Shown here: one piece after another, positions 29,335 to 36,370 of the stretch
How positions within the stretch are numbered: position 1 is the stretch's first letter
Layout: every line of letters starts with the position of its first letter
Source of the DNA: Gammaproteobacteria bacterium
GTDB lineage: Bacteria; Pseudomonadota; Gammaproteobacteria; Steroidobacterales; GCA-2729495
Length of the DNA: 64,000 bases
Reading direction: 5' to 3'
NCBI GenBank assembly: GCA_030583605.1
Contig: CP129466.1
Span: 937,001-1,001,000 of the forward strand
Translations under genes and position numbers: made by a program
Notes under the pieces: model-generated
What the model was told of the DNA's origin: nothing
What the model saw: the letters and a program-made list of their open reading frames with translations, nothing else
Database searches by the model: none

Positions 29335-30141
29335 ATGGCTTGGATCGGAAAAATCGCCGGCGGGCTGCTCGGCTACGCGGTAACCCGCAACATCGTCGGG
29401 GTGGTCGTCGGCGTCATCCTCGGGCATCAGTTCGACCGCGGCCTCTCGGCGGGGCGCAACGGTTCGCGACGACGCGCCCGGCAGGCGCCTTCGGTCGACC
29501 GCCAGCGGCTGTTCTTCGAGACGACCTTTCTGGTGATGGGGCACCTGGCCAAGGTGGACGGCCGTGTGTCGGAGGCCGAGATCGGCGCCGCCCGCGGCGT
29601 GATGCGGCGCATGCGGCTTGGCGAGCACGAAATGCGTCTGGCCATCGACCTGTTCAATACTGGCAAGAAGCCGGATTTCCCGGTGGACGAGCAGGTGCAC
29701 CGGCTGCAGCAGCGTTGCGGCAATCACCCGGAGTTGCTGCGGCTGTTCCTGGAAATACAGGTCGATCTTGCCCTGGAGAAGGGGGCGATCACGCCGGCGG
29801 AACGGGTGCTGCTCGGGCGGATTGCCACCGCTCTGGGCGTCAGCCGGATCGGGCTTGCACACATCGAGGCGCTGCTTCGGACGCGGCGCGGCTTTGGCGC
29901 TGACGCGGCGACACAGGCTCCGGAGGATACGCTCGACAATGCCTATCACGTCCTCGGCGTGCCATCCACGGCGAGCGACCGCGAGGTCAAGACCGCTTAT
30001 CGTCGGCTCATGAACGAGCATCACCCGGACAAGCAGATGGCGCGGGGGCTGCCGGATTCGATGCTGGAGCTTGCCGAGGAGCGTACGCGCGAGATTCGCG
30101 CGGCCTACGAGAAGATCAGGGAGCGCCGGGGCTTCCGTTAG
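29335..30141 (+). CDS. djlA: Co-chaperone DjlA
   Basis: Membrane-anchored DnaJ-like co-chaperone of DnaK. The 268-residue protein (E. coli 271) has an N-terminal glycine-rich transmembrane segment ([20 protein letters not shown]), a central TerB-like region (about 55-175, [17 protein letters not shown]) and a C-terminal J domain from about 198 with the HPD tripeptide in [12 protein letters not shown] 29335 starts at the membrane helix. It diverges from purC and is followed by rpe 42 bases downstream. Confidence 0.93.
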   Translation: MAWIGKIAGGLLGYAVTRNIVGVVVGVILGHQFDRGLSAGRNGSRRRARQAPSVDRQRLFFETTFLVMGHLAKVDGRVSEAEIGAARGVMRRMRLGEHEMRLAIDLFNTGKKPDFPVDEQVHRLQQRCGNHPELLRLFLEIQVDLALEKGAITPAERVLLGRIATALGVSRIGLAHIEALLRTRRGFGADAATQAPEDTLDNAYHVLGVPSTASDREVKTAYRRLMNEHHPDKQMARGLPDSMLELAEERTREIRAAYEKIRERRGFR

Positions 30142-30183
30142 GCCGTGCTACCATGCGGCCCGGTACCGGGAAGGAGGCCGGAC

Positions 30184-30867
30184 GTGGCACGGAAAAACCC
30201 CGCGCTCATTGCGCCGTCCATCCTTTCGGCCGATTTCGCCAGGCTCGGTGATGAAGTGGATGCGGTGCTGGCCGCCGGTGCCGACGTGATCCACTTCGAT
30301 GTGATGGACAACCATTACGTCCCGAACCTCACCATCGGGCCGCTCGTCTGCAAGGCCCTGCGCCGGCACGGGATCAGGGCGCCCATCGACGCGCACCTCA
30401 TGACCCGTCCCGTGGATCGCCTGGTGGAGGATTTCGCGGCGGCCGGCGCCAGCTGGATCAGCTTCCATCCGGAGGCGAGCGATCACGTCGATCGCACCAT
30501 CGAACTGATTCGCCGTCTCGGTTGCAGCCCGGGCCTGGCGATCAACCCGGCCACACCGATCGATTACCTGGACTACACGCTCGAAAAGCTCGATTTCGTA
30601 CTGCTGATGTCCGTGAATCCCGGCTTTGGCGGCCAGTCGTTCATTCCCGGCGTCCTGCCGAAAATTCGCCAGGTGCGCCGGCGTATCGACGAACTGGGCA
30701 AGCCGCTGCGGATCGAGGTCGACGGCGGCATCAAGACGGACAATATTCGCGCAGTGGCGGAGGCGGGCGCGGACACGTTCGTGGCTGGTTCTGCGATATT
30801 CGGCGGCGGCAACTACGCCGAAACCATTCGTACGATGCGAAAAGAACTGGCGGCGGCGTCCGGCTGA
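30184..30867 (+). CDS. rpe: Ribulose-phosphate 3-epimerase
   Basis: Interconverts ribulose 5-phosphate and xylulose 5-phosphate in the pentose phosphate pathway. The 227-residue TIM barrel shows [48 protein letters not shown] and [10 protein letters not shown]. The GTG at 30184 is preceded at seven bases by AAGGAGG (30171-30177), one of the best ribosome-binding sites in the window. It converges with crp; the intervening 32 bases contain GCCGAC...GTCGGC, a possible weak terminator stem. Confidence 0.96.
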   Translation: MARKNPALIAPSILSADFARLGDEVDAVLAAGADVIHFDVMDNHYVPNLTIGPLVCKALRRHGIRAPIDAHLMTRPVDRLVEDFAAAGASWISFHPEASDHVDRTIELIRRLGCSPGLAINPATPIDYLDYTLEKLDFVLLMSVNPGFGGQSFIPGVLPKIRQVRRRIDELGKPLRIEVDGGIKTDNIRAVAEAGADTFVAGSAIFGGGNYAETIRTMRKELAAASG

Positions 30868-30899
30868 GGCCGACAGCCGCCGCCTGATTCGGTCGGCGC

Positions 30900-31592
30900 T
30901 TACTGGCCGTTGGCTGCTGCAGCCGGCGCGGGCACCGCGCGGATCTTGGGCTGCGGCCGCGCGTTGAATACCACGATCGTCTTGCCGCTGGCCGAAACGA
31001 GACCCTCGTCCTCGAGGACCTTGAGTACCCGGCCGGCCATTTCGCGGGAACACCCGACCAGGCGCGACAGTTCCTGCCGGCTGACCTTGATCTGCATGCC
31101 CTGCGGGTGCGTCATCGCATCCGGCTCGTTGCACAGGTCCCGAATCGCATGAGCTACCCGGCCAGTGACATCGACGAACGCCAGGTCGCTCAACTTGCGA
31201 TTGGTGCGCGTCAGGCGGGTTGCCATCTGGGTGGCCAGTTCGAAGACGAGCCCGGGGCTCTCGCTCGCGATCTGGCGGAAGCGCGGGTATGTCATCTCGG
31301 CGATTTCCGATGACACGCGGGTCCTCACCCACGCGCTGCGGCTCGGCTGCTCGTTGAACAGCCCCATCTCACCGAAGAACTGACCCTTGTTCAGGTAGGC
31401 GAGCACCATTTCGTTGCCGTCTTCGTCCTCGATCATCACTTCGACCGAGCCGCTCATGATGTAGTAGAGCGTATCGGGCATGTCGCCGGCGTGGATCATC
31501 ACCGTCTTGCCGGGGACCGTACGCACGCGGCAGTAGGTCAGGAACCGGTTGATTGCCGGGATGTCACTCAGCGTTCTGCCGTTCGTAGCCAT
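30900..31592 (-). CDS. crp: cAMP-responsive global regulator CRP
   Basis: Transcription factor of 230 residues. The cyclic-nucleotide pocket includes GEMGLFNEQPSRSAWVRTR, with the Arg-Ser pair that binds cAMP phosphate. The following helix reads TRTNRK: the Thr that contacts adenine is kept, and the next residue is Asn where E. coli has Ser. The recognition helix VGCSREMAGRVLK matches CRP/Vfr. The Arg-Ser pair argues for cAMP and against the c-di-GMP-responsive Clp type of Xanthomonas. A proline/alanine-rich tail of about 20 residues is extra. GGGAGGGTGAG precedes the ATG at 31592. Confidence 0.93.
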   Translation of the reverse strand: MATNGRTLSDIPAINRFLTYCRVRTVPGKTVMIHAGDMPDTLYYIMSGSVEVMIEDEDGNEMVLAYLNKGQFFGEMGLFNEQPSRSAWVRTRVSSEIAEMTYPRFRQIASESPGLVFELATQMATRLTRTNRKLSDLAFVDVTGRVAHAIRDLCNEPDAMTHPQGMQIKVSRQELSRLVGCSREMAGRVLKVLEDEGLVSASGKTIVVFNARPQPKIRAVPAPAAAANGQ

Positions 31593-31689
31593 TGGCTCAC
31601 CCTCCCCAAAAAAAACCACACAACAACAACTCTGCAAACTACACGCTTCGCGAGAACTTCAGCGTGGCGATATGTTCAATTGCGAGGCA

Positions 31690-31720
31690 GTGTAAGGGCA
31701 AACCCGGCGAAGTATGTCAA
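31690..31720 (-). promoter_or_regulatory. Predicted crp promoter
   Basis: On the minus strand a perfect -35 hexamer TTGACA (31720-31715) is followed by TTACACT (31696-31690) as the likely -10, with a long 18-20 base spacing. Long spacing is usual for activator-dependent promoters. With a start near 31683, the CRP palindrome upstream would be centred near -60, the class I activator position. Confidence 0.5.
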
Positions 31721-31735
31721 GTCGGTTTTCAGAAC

Positions 31736-31751
31736 TGTGAGCTGCCTCACA
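31736..31751 (-). promoter_or_regulatory. CRP-binding site upstream of crp
   Basis: TGTGAGCTGCCTCACA, a perfect match to the TGTGA-N6-TCACA half-sites of the CRP consensus. It is palindromic, so strand is assigned from the crp promoter. Its centre at 31743.5 lies 26 bases upstream of the centre of the TTGACA element, fitting class I activation or autoregulation of crp. Confidence 0.75.
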
Positions 31752-32059
31752 CGGCTGCGCGGCGCGGCACCGGGACTCGCCGACAGATCCGGGCTCGAGG
31801 GGGGATCTGACGGGTTTCGTTACCGGGTACTCAGTACCGTCGTGTAGCGGTTGTTCGGCTGCTGTGATGGCCGGTCAGAGATCGTGTTACCCCTGACACG
31901 CGCGCCCTGGTCCATCGGCCTTCCCGGCGATCGCCCGGGCCGGGCGGTTCGACCCTGGTCCGTGCGCGTCCTGGTGCTGCCGCCAGGGTTCCCGGCACCG
32001 GTCCCGGATGATCTGGCCCGCGGCAGACCCGCCGGCCGCCGTGCCCGCACGGTTTTCGA

Positions 32060-32088
32060 TTGAAAAGACCCGGGTGGGCCATTAGAAT
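32060..32088 (+). promoter_or_regulatory. rplM-rpsI promoter
   Basis: TTGAAA (32060-32065), a 17-base spacer and TAGAAT (32083-32088), a near-consensus sigma-70 promoter. It would give a leader of about 45 bases before the rplM ATG. Confidence 0.7.
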
Positions 32089-32138
32089 CGCGGCCTTTCC
32101 GCCTGCGGCGGGCCTGCGGGCCCGATCCGAAAAGCCCC

Positions 32139-32567
32139 ATGAAAACGATTTCCGCAAAAGCACAAGACGTTCAGCGCGGCTGGTATCTCGTCGATGCAGA
32201 TGGTCGTACGCTCGGCCGCCTCGCAACGGAGCTGGCTCATCGGCTGCGTGGCAAGCACAAGCCCGTTTACACCCCCCACGTGGATACCGGGGACTACCTG
32301 GTGGTGGTCAATGCGGCCAAGATCCGCGTCACGGGCAACAAGCTGAAAGACAAGACTTATTATCGCTATACAGGCTACGTCGGTAACCTGAAGTCCGAAA
32401 GCCTGGAGTCCCTGATGGCGCGTTCCCCCGAGCAGGCGCTGCGCCTGGCGGTAAAGGGAATGCTGCCGAAGAACCGGCTCGGCAGCGCGATGCTGCGCAA
32501 ACTCAAGGTTTTCCCCGGCGCGCAACACGACCACGCAGCCCAGCAACCGCAACCTCTAAAGATCTGA
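32139..32567 (+). CDS. rplM: Large-subunit ribosomal protein L13
   Basis: Early-assembly 50S protein. The 142-residue length and motifs [21 protein letters not shown] (partly quoted), [19 protein letters not shown] and [10 protein letters not shown]-type [22 protein letters not shown] identify L13. The C-terminus ends [13 protein letters not shown], a normal tail. rpsI follows after 20 bases, the universally conserved rplM-rpsI operon. Confidence 0.98.
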   Translation: MKTISAKAQDVQRGWYLVDADGRTLGRLATELAHRLRGKHKPVYTPHVDTGDYLVVVNAAKIRVTGNKLKDKTYYRYTGYVGNLKSESLESLMARSPEQALRLAVKGMLPKNRLGSAMLRKLKVFPGAQHDHAAQQPQPLKI

Positions 32568-32587
32568 AGCACCCAGGACAGAGCAGG

Positions 32588-32980
32588 ATGGCGACCCAGG
32601 CTTTCTACGGCACCGGCCGGCGCAAGAGTTCTACGGCCCGCGTTTATCTGCGCCCGGGCAAGGGCACGATCACGGTCAATGACCGACCGCTCGACGAGTT
32701 CTTCGGGCGCAAGACGGCGCGGATGATCGTGCGTCAGCCGCTGGAACTGACGCAGTTGGCCACACGATTCGACATCGACGTCGCCGTCAACGGCGGCGGC
32801 ACCACGGGGCAGGCGGGCGCGATCCGTCACGGACTTACCCGCGCACTGATGGCGTACGACGACAGCCTGCGCAGCGCGCTGCGTCGCGCCGGTTTTGTCA
32901 CGCGCGATGCTCGCGAAGTCGAGCGCAAAAAGGTCGGTGTGCGCAAGGCCCGCCGCGCGACCCAGTACTCCAAGCGCTGA
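32588..32980 (+). CDS. rpsI: Small-subunit ribosomal protein S9
   Basis: 30S head protein whose C-terminal tail reaches the P-site tRNA. The 130-residue sequence has the standard start [20 protein letters not shown] and the basic end [14 protein letters not shown], whose last Arg contacts tRNA. It is encoded directly after rplM and followed by a tRNA gene 42 bases downstream. Confidence 0.98.
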   Translation: MATQAFYGTGRRKSSTARVYLRPGKGTITVNDRPLDEFFGRKTARMIVRQPLELTQLATRFDIDVAVNGGGTTGQAGAIRHGLTRALMAYDDSLRSALRRAGFVTRDAREVERKKVGVRKARRATQYSKR

Positions 32981-33022
32981 GCCGGGTCGGCGGATACCTG
33001 CGACGGCCCGGTCCGCCTGTAT

Positions 33023-33096
33023 TGGGGGATCGTCTAGTGGTAGGACAGCGGACTCTGACTCCGTTAACCTAGGTTCGAATCCTAGTCCCCCAGCCA
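33023..33096 (+). tRNA. tRNA-Gln (anticodon CTG)
   Basis: A 74-base cloverleaf with encoded CCA. Acceptor stem TGGGGGA pairs with TCCCCCA, discriminator G. The anticodon stem GCGGA/TCCGT encloses the loop CTCTGAC, so the anticodon is CTG and it reads CAG. The T arm is CTAGG-TTCGAAT-CCTAG. The gene is 42 bases after rpsI and is followed at once by a strong terminator. Confidence 0.96.
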
Positions 33097-33106
33097 ACAC
33101 CAGCGA

Positions 33107-33135
33107 AAAGGCCCACGAGAGTGGGCCTTTTTTTT
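33107..33135 (+). terminator. Rho-independent terminator after tRNA-Gln
   Basis: AAAGGCCCAC, loop GAGA, GTGGGCCTTT, continuing into TTTTT: a ten-pair stem with an eight-base T run. It ends the rplM-rpsI-tRNA transcript. Confidence 0.93.
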
Positions 33136-33670
33136 GGTTCTTCTCCCACCGGCGGGTGCCGGACTCTGCGCCAATCTGGCGGAATGCAGCGGATCATCGG
33201 TGGACGGTGTTGGGGCGGTGGTCGTGGCCCCGGCGCGTGCCGCTCCTCGCACGTCCCTGTGCTCGTCGCTATGGGTTGCGCCGGTTGCTGCCCTCCTGGC
33301 AACCGGCTCCACACATGCCCGCGCCGGGGCCGCGCCCACCGCTTCTGCGTAACGAGGCGCGTGGTCTCAGGCGACGACTGCAGTGCGAATGCGCTGGCCT
33401 GACGGCCGCGACTCAGCCCGTCTCCGGGCCGAGCCCATCAGCCGGTTGGCCGAGCAGGCGTAGCGAGCAAGGCTAAGCTCGCAGAGGCAGCGGCAGGGAT
33501 GCCGCTGCTGCGCGCCCACGAGATCCAAGGACGTCGAGTGGCGCGCCCTGCGCAGCGAGCACGCCGGCGAGGGCACCCGCAGGGCCAGCCGGCGGCGAGA
33601 CCCGGGGATGGGCGGAGTCCTATACAGCCTTCGCCGCATGATGACCCCGCAGATCGGCGAAGAACCTTTT
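33136..33670 (+). other. Structured intergenic region, possible small RNA
   Basis: 535 bases with no accepted gene. Between 33441 and 33593 an outer stem GCCGGTTGGCC...GGCCAGCCGGC encloses three successive hairpins: 33463-33482 (stem GCGAGC/GCTCGC), 33487-33508 (GCAGCGGCA-GGGA-TGCCGCTGC, perfect nine pairs) and 33510-33546 (loop containing CAAGGAC). The GGA-containing loops resemble CsrA/RsmA targets. A terminator-like hairpin follows. The first 300 bases show nothing I recognise. Whether it is transcribed is unknown; no clear promoter was found. Confidence 0.4.
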
Positions 33671-33672
33671 TT
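33629..33672 (+). terminator. Terminator-like hairpin upstream of the rpiA 3' end
   Basis: CTTCGCCG (33629-33636) and CGGCGAAG (33655-33662) form a perfect eight-pair stem with an 18-base loop, followed by AACC and six T residues at 33667-33672. As oriented it would end a rightward transcript from the structured region; it does not fit the minus-strand rpiA transcript, whose stop codon overlaps the T run. Confidence 0.5.
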
Positions 33673-34333
33673 ATTTCCGGTCCAGCCGACGGATGCCCGT
33701 GTTCTCAGCAATCAGAATCACGTCGGCCGGTCGTTGCGCAAAGATGCCGACCGAGACGACGCCTGGAATCTGGTTGAGTCGCGCTTCCATCTCCAGCGGG
33801 TTCGTGATGACGAGGTTGTGCACATCGAGGATCAGGTTGCCGTTGTCGGTGACAAAGCCCTTGCGCAGGATCGGCTGGCCCCGTGAGCGCACGAGTTGCC
33901 GTGCGACATAGGCCTGGGCCATGGGGATGACTTCCACCGGCAGCGGGAAGCGGCCGAGCACGGCAACCCACTTGCTGTCGTCGATCATGCAGACGAAGCG
34001 GCGCGAGGCTGCCGCGAGCACCTTCTCGCGGGTCAGTGCCCCGCCTCCGCCCTTGACGAGGTGGAAGTGCTTGTTGGCTTCGTCCGCGCCATCGATGTAC
34101 AGGTCGAGGTCACCCGACTGGGGCAGCTCCGTGACCTCGATCCCGGCTGCCCGCAGCCGCGTCTCGGTATCCACTGAGCTGGCGACGACCTGCGTAATGC
34201 GGTCCCGCAGTCCCGCGAGTTCTTCTATGAAGAATCCGACAGTAGAGCCCGTGCCGACCCCGAGCCGGATGCCCGGTTCGATCAGTGCGGCCGCGGCGCG
34301 TGCCGCCTGTCGCTTCTTTTCCGCCTGGTCCAT
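33671..34333 (-). CDS. rpiA: Ribose-5-phosphate isomerase A
   Basis: Interconverts ribose 5-phosphate and ribulose 5-phosphate. The 220-residue protein has LGVGTGSTVGFFIEEL, SSVDTETRLRAAGIEV, DLYIDGADEANK, LVKGGGGALTREK and NLILDVHNL, all standard for RpiA. ATG at 34333 matches the E. coli length of 219; the longer upstream frame is not supported. rpe, the other ribulose-phosphate enzyme, lies 3 kb away. rpiA is also near zapA/ssrS/fau in E. coli. Confidence 0.96.
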   Translation of the reverse strand: MDQAEKKRQAARAAAALIEPGIRLGVGTGSTVGFFIEELAGLRDRITQVVASSVDTETRLRAAGIEVTELPQSGDLDLYIDGADEANKHFHLVKGGGGALTREKVLAAASRRFVCMIDDSKWVAVLGRFPLPVEVIPMAQAYVARQLVRSRGQPILRKGFVTDNGNLILDVHNLVITNPLEMEARLNQIPGVVSVGIFAQRPADVILIAENTGIRRLDRK

Positions 34334-34450
34334 GCGCAGCTCCGTGACAGCAGCGCGGTCGATAAACCGATCCCCGCGGCCATTATAGCGGTGCTGACCG
34401 GGCAGGTGCCGTTGCGGCAGGAGAGGGCGGCGAATCGACAGGTCCACAAA

Positions 34451-34482
34451 AGAATATGCCCGCCAGAGGCGGGCACATTCTT
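34451..34482 (-). terminator. Hairpin terminator downstream of the microprotein gene
   Basis: TGCCCGCC-AGA-GGCGGGCA (34457-34475) extended after one mismatch by AGAAT/ATTCT. Read on the minus strand it ends in ATTCTTTTGT, a T-rich tract suitable for termination of the lysine-rich gene's transcript. Confidence 0.65.
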
Positions 34483-34505
34483 CGAATCACTTCCCTTTGG
34501 GAAGC

Positions 34506-34531
34506 CGCGGGAACCGTTGCCGGTTCCCGCG
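34506..34531 (-). other. Perfect hairpin in the 3' untranslated region of the microprotein gene
   Basis: CGCGGGAACCG-TTGC-CGGTTCCCGCG, an eleven-pair perfect stem with a four-base loop, 17 bases after the lysine-rich gene's stop. It has no T run and lies before the terminator, so it may stabilise the mRNA 3' end. Confidence 0.6.
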
Positions 34532-34547
34532 TTTCAGCTCTCAAAAG

Positions 34548-34622
34548 CTATTTCTTCTTCTTAGCCTTCTTCTTAGCCTTCTTCTTCGTAGCCTTCTTCT
34601 TCGAAGCAGTCTTCTTAGCCAT
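34548..34622 (-). CDS. Lysine-rich 24-residue microprotein
   Basis: ATG at 34622 begins MAKKTASKKKATKKK and continues AKKKAKKKK, then TAG: 24 residues, 16 of them lysine, in an A-(K)3 repeat. A CGGAG ribosome-binding site lies six bases before the ATG, a TATATACT -10-like element and a palindrome lie further upstream, and a terminator follows. Those signals argue for a real gene. The repeat resembles the C-terminal tails of bacterial histone-H1-like proteins, so nucleic-acid or polyphosphate binding is conceivable; this is inference. Codons (GCT, AAG) are unlike the GC-rich neighbours. Confidence 0.55.
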   Translation of the reverse strand: MAKKTASKKKATKKKAKKKAKKKK

Positions 34623-34653
34623 GTTGGTCTCCGTGTCGGGGTAACCGCCGTTG

Positions 34654-34661
34654 AGTATATA
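34654..34661 (-). promoter_or_regulatory. Likely -10 element for the microprotein gene
   Basis: TATATACT on the minus strand, about 32 bases before the start codon. A weak -35 (TTCTGG) with 17-base spacing to TATATA would fall inside the palindrome at 34672-34689. Confidence 0.45.
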
Positions 34662-34671
34662 CATCCGAAAT

Positions 34672-34689
34672 GAAAATTCCAGAATTTTC
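34672..34689 (-). promoter_or_regulatory. Operator-like perfect palindrome
   Basis: GAAAATTC-CA-GAATTTTC on the plus strand: two perfect eight-base arms with a two-base centre, strikingly AT-rich for this genome. It overlaps the presumed -35 region of the microprotein gene, the position of a repressor site. I do not recognise the cognate regulator. Confidence 0.6.
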
Positions 34690-34832
34690 GTTTGATCGTC
34701 AGTGACCTGTTCCTCAGATTCAGTCGTCCGTCATTGAGTGTCACCCGTGAGGTGGCATCGCTCGTTCGATCAAGCCGAGCGCAGGAGACTGCATCGACAT
34801 CACCGGCAGGAAGCTCCGGCGGTGCGTCAGGT

Positions 34833-35423
34833 TCAGAAAAAACTGGCGCCGCATTCGTTGACTACGGCGTGCAACGAAACGTCCCAGTCGTGTACAGCGA
34901 TCGACTCGACGCGCTGGAATCGGTAGGCAATCCCGACAAGAAGTGGCCGGCGCCAGCGCCCGCGGTGGCGCAGGAACGCGAAGCTGCGATCGTAGAATCC
35001 GCCGCCCATGCCGAGTCGGTGTCCGTGATCGTCGTAGGCCACCAGTGGCGTGAGCACCACATCGAGATCCCGGCCACGCAGACAGGGGCCGGCGTCCGGC
35101 CCGGGCTCGGGGATCCCGAACCGGTTGCTGACCATCCGTTCGGGCGCCTGCGCCGGGGCGAACACCAGCGTCTCCCCGTGGATCACCGGCAGATAAGTCT
35201 TTCGCCCCCTGGCGGTTGCCTGGGCGAGGAACGCGGCGCAGTCGACCTCGCCACCGACGGCAACATACCCGGCGATGCGGCCGGCACGGGCGATCGCGGT
35301 CAGGCTCCAGAGGTGATGCGCGATTCGCGCCGAGGCGTCCTGGATCTGCGCCGGGGTCAACCCGGCGCGCTGGCGGCGCATTGCCGAACGCAGGCGGATC
35401 ATGTGGACGCTCTGGTCAGGCAT
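34833..35423 (-). CDS. fau: 5-formyltetrahydrofolate cyclo-ligase (YgfA)
   Basis: ATP-dependent conversion of 5-formyl-THF to 5,10-methenyl-THF, one-carbon metabolism. The 196-residue protein begins MPDQSVHMIRLRSAMRRQR and contains the signature LVAYDDHGHRLGMGGGFYDR (key part GMGGGFYDR). ATG 35423 lies just outside the 6S RNA; longer starts would run through that RNA and are rejected. Location next to ssrS-zapA is conserved in gammaproteobacteria, and Fau is linked functionally to the glycine cleavage genes 6 kb away. Confidence 0.92.
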   Translation of the reverse strand: MPDQSVHMIRLRSAMRRQRAGLTPAQIQDASARIAHHLWSLTAIARAGRIAGYVAVGGEVDCAAFLAQATARGRKTYLPVIHGETLVFAPAQAPERMVSNRFGIPEPGPDAGPCLRGRDLDVVLTPLVAYDDHGHRLGMGGGFYDRSFAFLRHRGRWRRPLLVGIAYRFQRVESIAVHDWDVSLHAVVNECGASFF

Positions 35424-35439
35424 TGCGCCGGACGGGGTC

Positions 35440-35630
35440 GGGATGGCGCTCCCGCCAGTGCCGTATCGAACCGTCGCTCTCGGACCCGAGCGAAAGGTGG
35501 GATCGACCGTAGCAGAGCAGGCATTCCGCGCGAGGCGGTCGTGCACAAAGCTGCCGACAGGCCCAGATCCCTGAGGTGCATTTAAGGGTCGAAGGCAGTC
35601 AGCTCTTCTCGAACACCGCAGGATGCGCCG
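35440..35630 (-). ncRNA. ssrS: 6S RNA
   Basis: Regulatory RNA that traps sigma-70 RNA polymerase in stationary phase. On the minus strand the 5' part GGUGUUCGAGAAG parallels GAUGUUCGCAAGC of E. coli 6S. The 5' end GGCGC...GGUGUUCGA pairs with the 3' part UCGAU...CAC...GCGCC (plus 35445-35450). A UCGCUCGG/CCGAGAGCGA hairpin sits where the central-bubble hairpin lies in E. coli. A perfect TATAAT precedes the 5' end. Its place between zapA and fau is the conserved ssrS locus. The ends are estimates. Confidence 0.75.
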
Positions 35631-35636
35631 TCAGGA

Positions 35637-35642
35637 ATTATA
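35637..35642 (-). promoter_or_regulatory. -10 element of the 6S RNA promoter
   Basis: A perfect TATAAT on the minus strand, placed so that transcription would start near 35630. The -35 region (around TCATTT, TTTTTTCC) is weak. Confidence 0.65.
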
Positions 35643-35697
35643 CGGCGACGAGGTGGAAAAAATGAGACCGGTAGCGCCGTTTCGGTTCGCCGGGCCG

Positions 35698-36009
35698 TCA
35701 GATTTCCATTTGCCGGCCCGACTGCAGGACGCTTTCGACCCGTTCGCGCATGGCCCTGACTTTTGCCTTGGCCTTGGTCTCGAGATTTTCGCCCCGGTCT
35801 CTGGACCGGAGCAGTTCGTTGGCCATGTTGAGGGCGGCCATTACCGCGATGCGTTCAAGGCCGACCACCCGGCCCCCATCACGGATTTCCTTCATCTTGG
35901 TATTCAGCAATTCGGCGGAATCCAGCAGGGCGCCACGTTCGTCCGGAGAGCAGGCCACCTGGTATTCCTTCTCGAGAATCCGGATGTTGACTTTGGCCGA
36001 CTCGCTCAT
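35698..36009 (-). CDS. zapA: Cell division protein ZapA
   Basis: FtsZ-ring-associated protein that cross-links FtsZ filaments. The 103-residue protein begins MSESAKVNIRILEKEYQVAC and continues into the coiled-coil region (ERIAVMAALNMANELL, then basic helix to the end). It overlaps the upstream zapB-like gene by four bases and precedes 6S RNA, as in E. coli. Confidence 0.92.
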   Translation of the reverse strand: MSESAKVNIRILEKEYQVACSPDERGALLDSAELLNTKMKEIRDGGRVVGLERIAVMAALNMANELLRSRDRGENLETKAKAKVRAMRERVESVLQSGRQMEI

Positions 36010-36236
36010 GCCCCATGCTCCATCGCCTTCAGTCGTCCGATCATGGCTTCTACCCGCGCCCGAACCTGCTCATTCTTCTGCAGCAGTGTCGCCCGCTCCG
36101 CAGTAAGAGCATCCTGGCGCTGGCGCAAGGAGCGGTTTTCTTCCTTGAGCTGATTGCAGGTCAGGACGAGGTCATCAAGGCGTTTGGCGAGGCGCTCGAG
36201 CTCGTCGCCGAAAGACTTTTCAGTGGCGGTAGTCAC
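36006..36236 (-). CDS. ZapB-like/TIGR02449 coiled-coil protein
   Basis: A 76-residue, almost entirely alpha-helical protein (FGDELERLAKRLDDLVLTC, QLKEENRSLRQRQDALTAER, leucine heptads to the end). It belongs to the short coiled-coil family regularly encoded before zapA in gammaproteobacteria without an E. coli-type zapB, and may act with ZapA at the division ring. The start is taken as GTG 36236 (VTTATEKSF); the ribosome-binding site is poor and the start uncertain. Translationally coupled to zapA. Confidence 0.75.
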   Translation of the reverse strand: MTTATEKSFGDELERLAKRLDDLVLTCNQLKEENRSLRQRQDALTAERATLLQKNEQVRARVEAMIGRLKAMEHGA

Positions 36237-36370
36237 CGGAAAGAATATAGTTCCGGGCCCTGCAACGGTCAAATGCGGGAGCGGCCGTGCGATGCTAGGA
36301 TACCGGCGTTCCCGGTTGCGCCGCCCGGTTATGAAAAGTACGGCGGGCGGCGGGTCCTGCGGGCGGTCGG

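Larger units (their letters stand above)
31593..32138. other. Divergent crp/rplM intergenic region
   Basis: 546 bases without a convincing gene. The crp side has an AT-rich leader (about 31605-31680), a promoter and a perfect CRP operator. The rplM side has a near-consensus sigma-70 promoter at 32060-32088. Between them, 31810-32050 shows only small features such as the hairpin GGTAC-TCA-GTACC near 31827-31839. Short open frames on the minus strand here are arginine/proline-rich, have no ribosome-binding site and were not accepted. Confidence 0.7.
34334..34832. other. rpiA-fau intergenic region
   Basis: About 500 bases between the start of rpiA and the end of fau. It contains, on the minus strand, a lysine-rich microprotein gene (34548-34622), two hairpins downstream of it, and an operator-like palindrome and promoter upstream. 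The stretch 34690-34832 shows nothing I recognise. Confidence 0.6.

Noticed and set aside
29221-30024. N-terminal extension of the purC frame
   Set aside because: Antisense to djlA; the purC start at 29220 is at the normal N-terminus.
33121-33711. Several arginine/proline-rich frames downstream of tRNA-Gln
   Set aside because: No ribosome-binding sites and low-complexity translations; the region is better read as structured non-coding DNA.
35424-35585. Extended fau start or a separate short peptide frame beginning at 35581
   Set aside because: These frames run through the 6S RNA gene and match neither the Fau N-terminus nor a known peptide.
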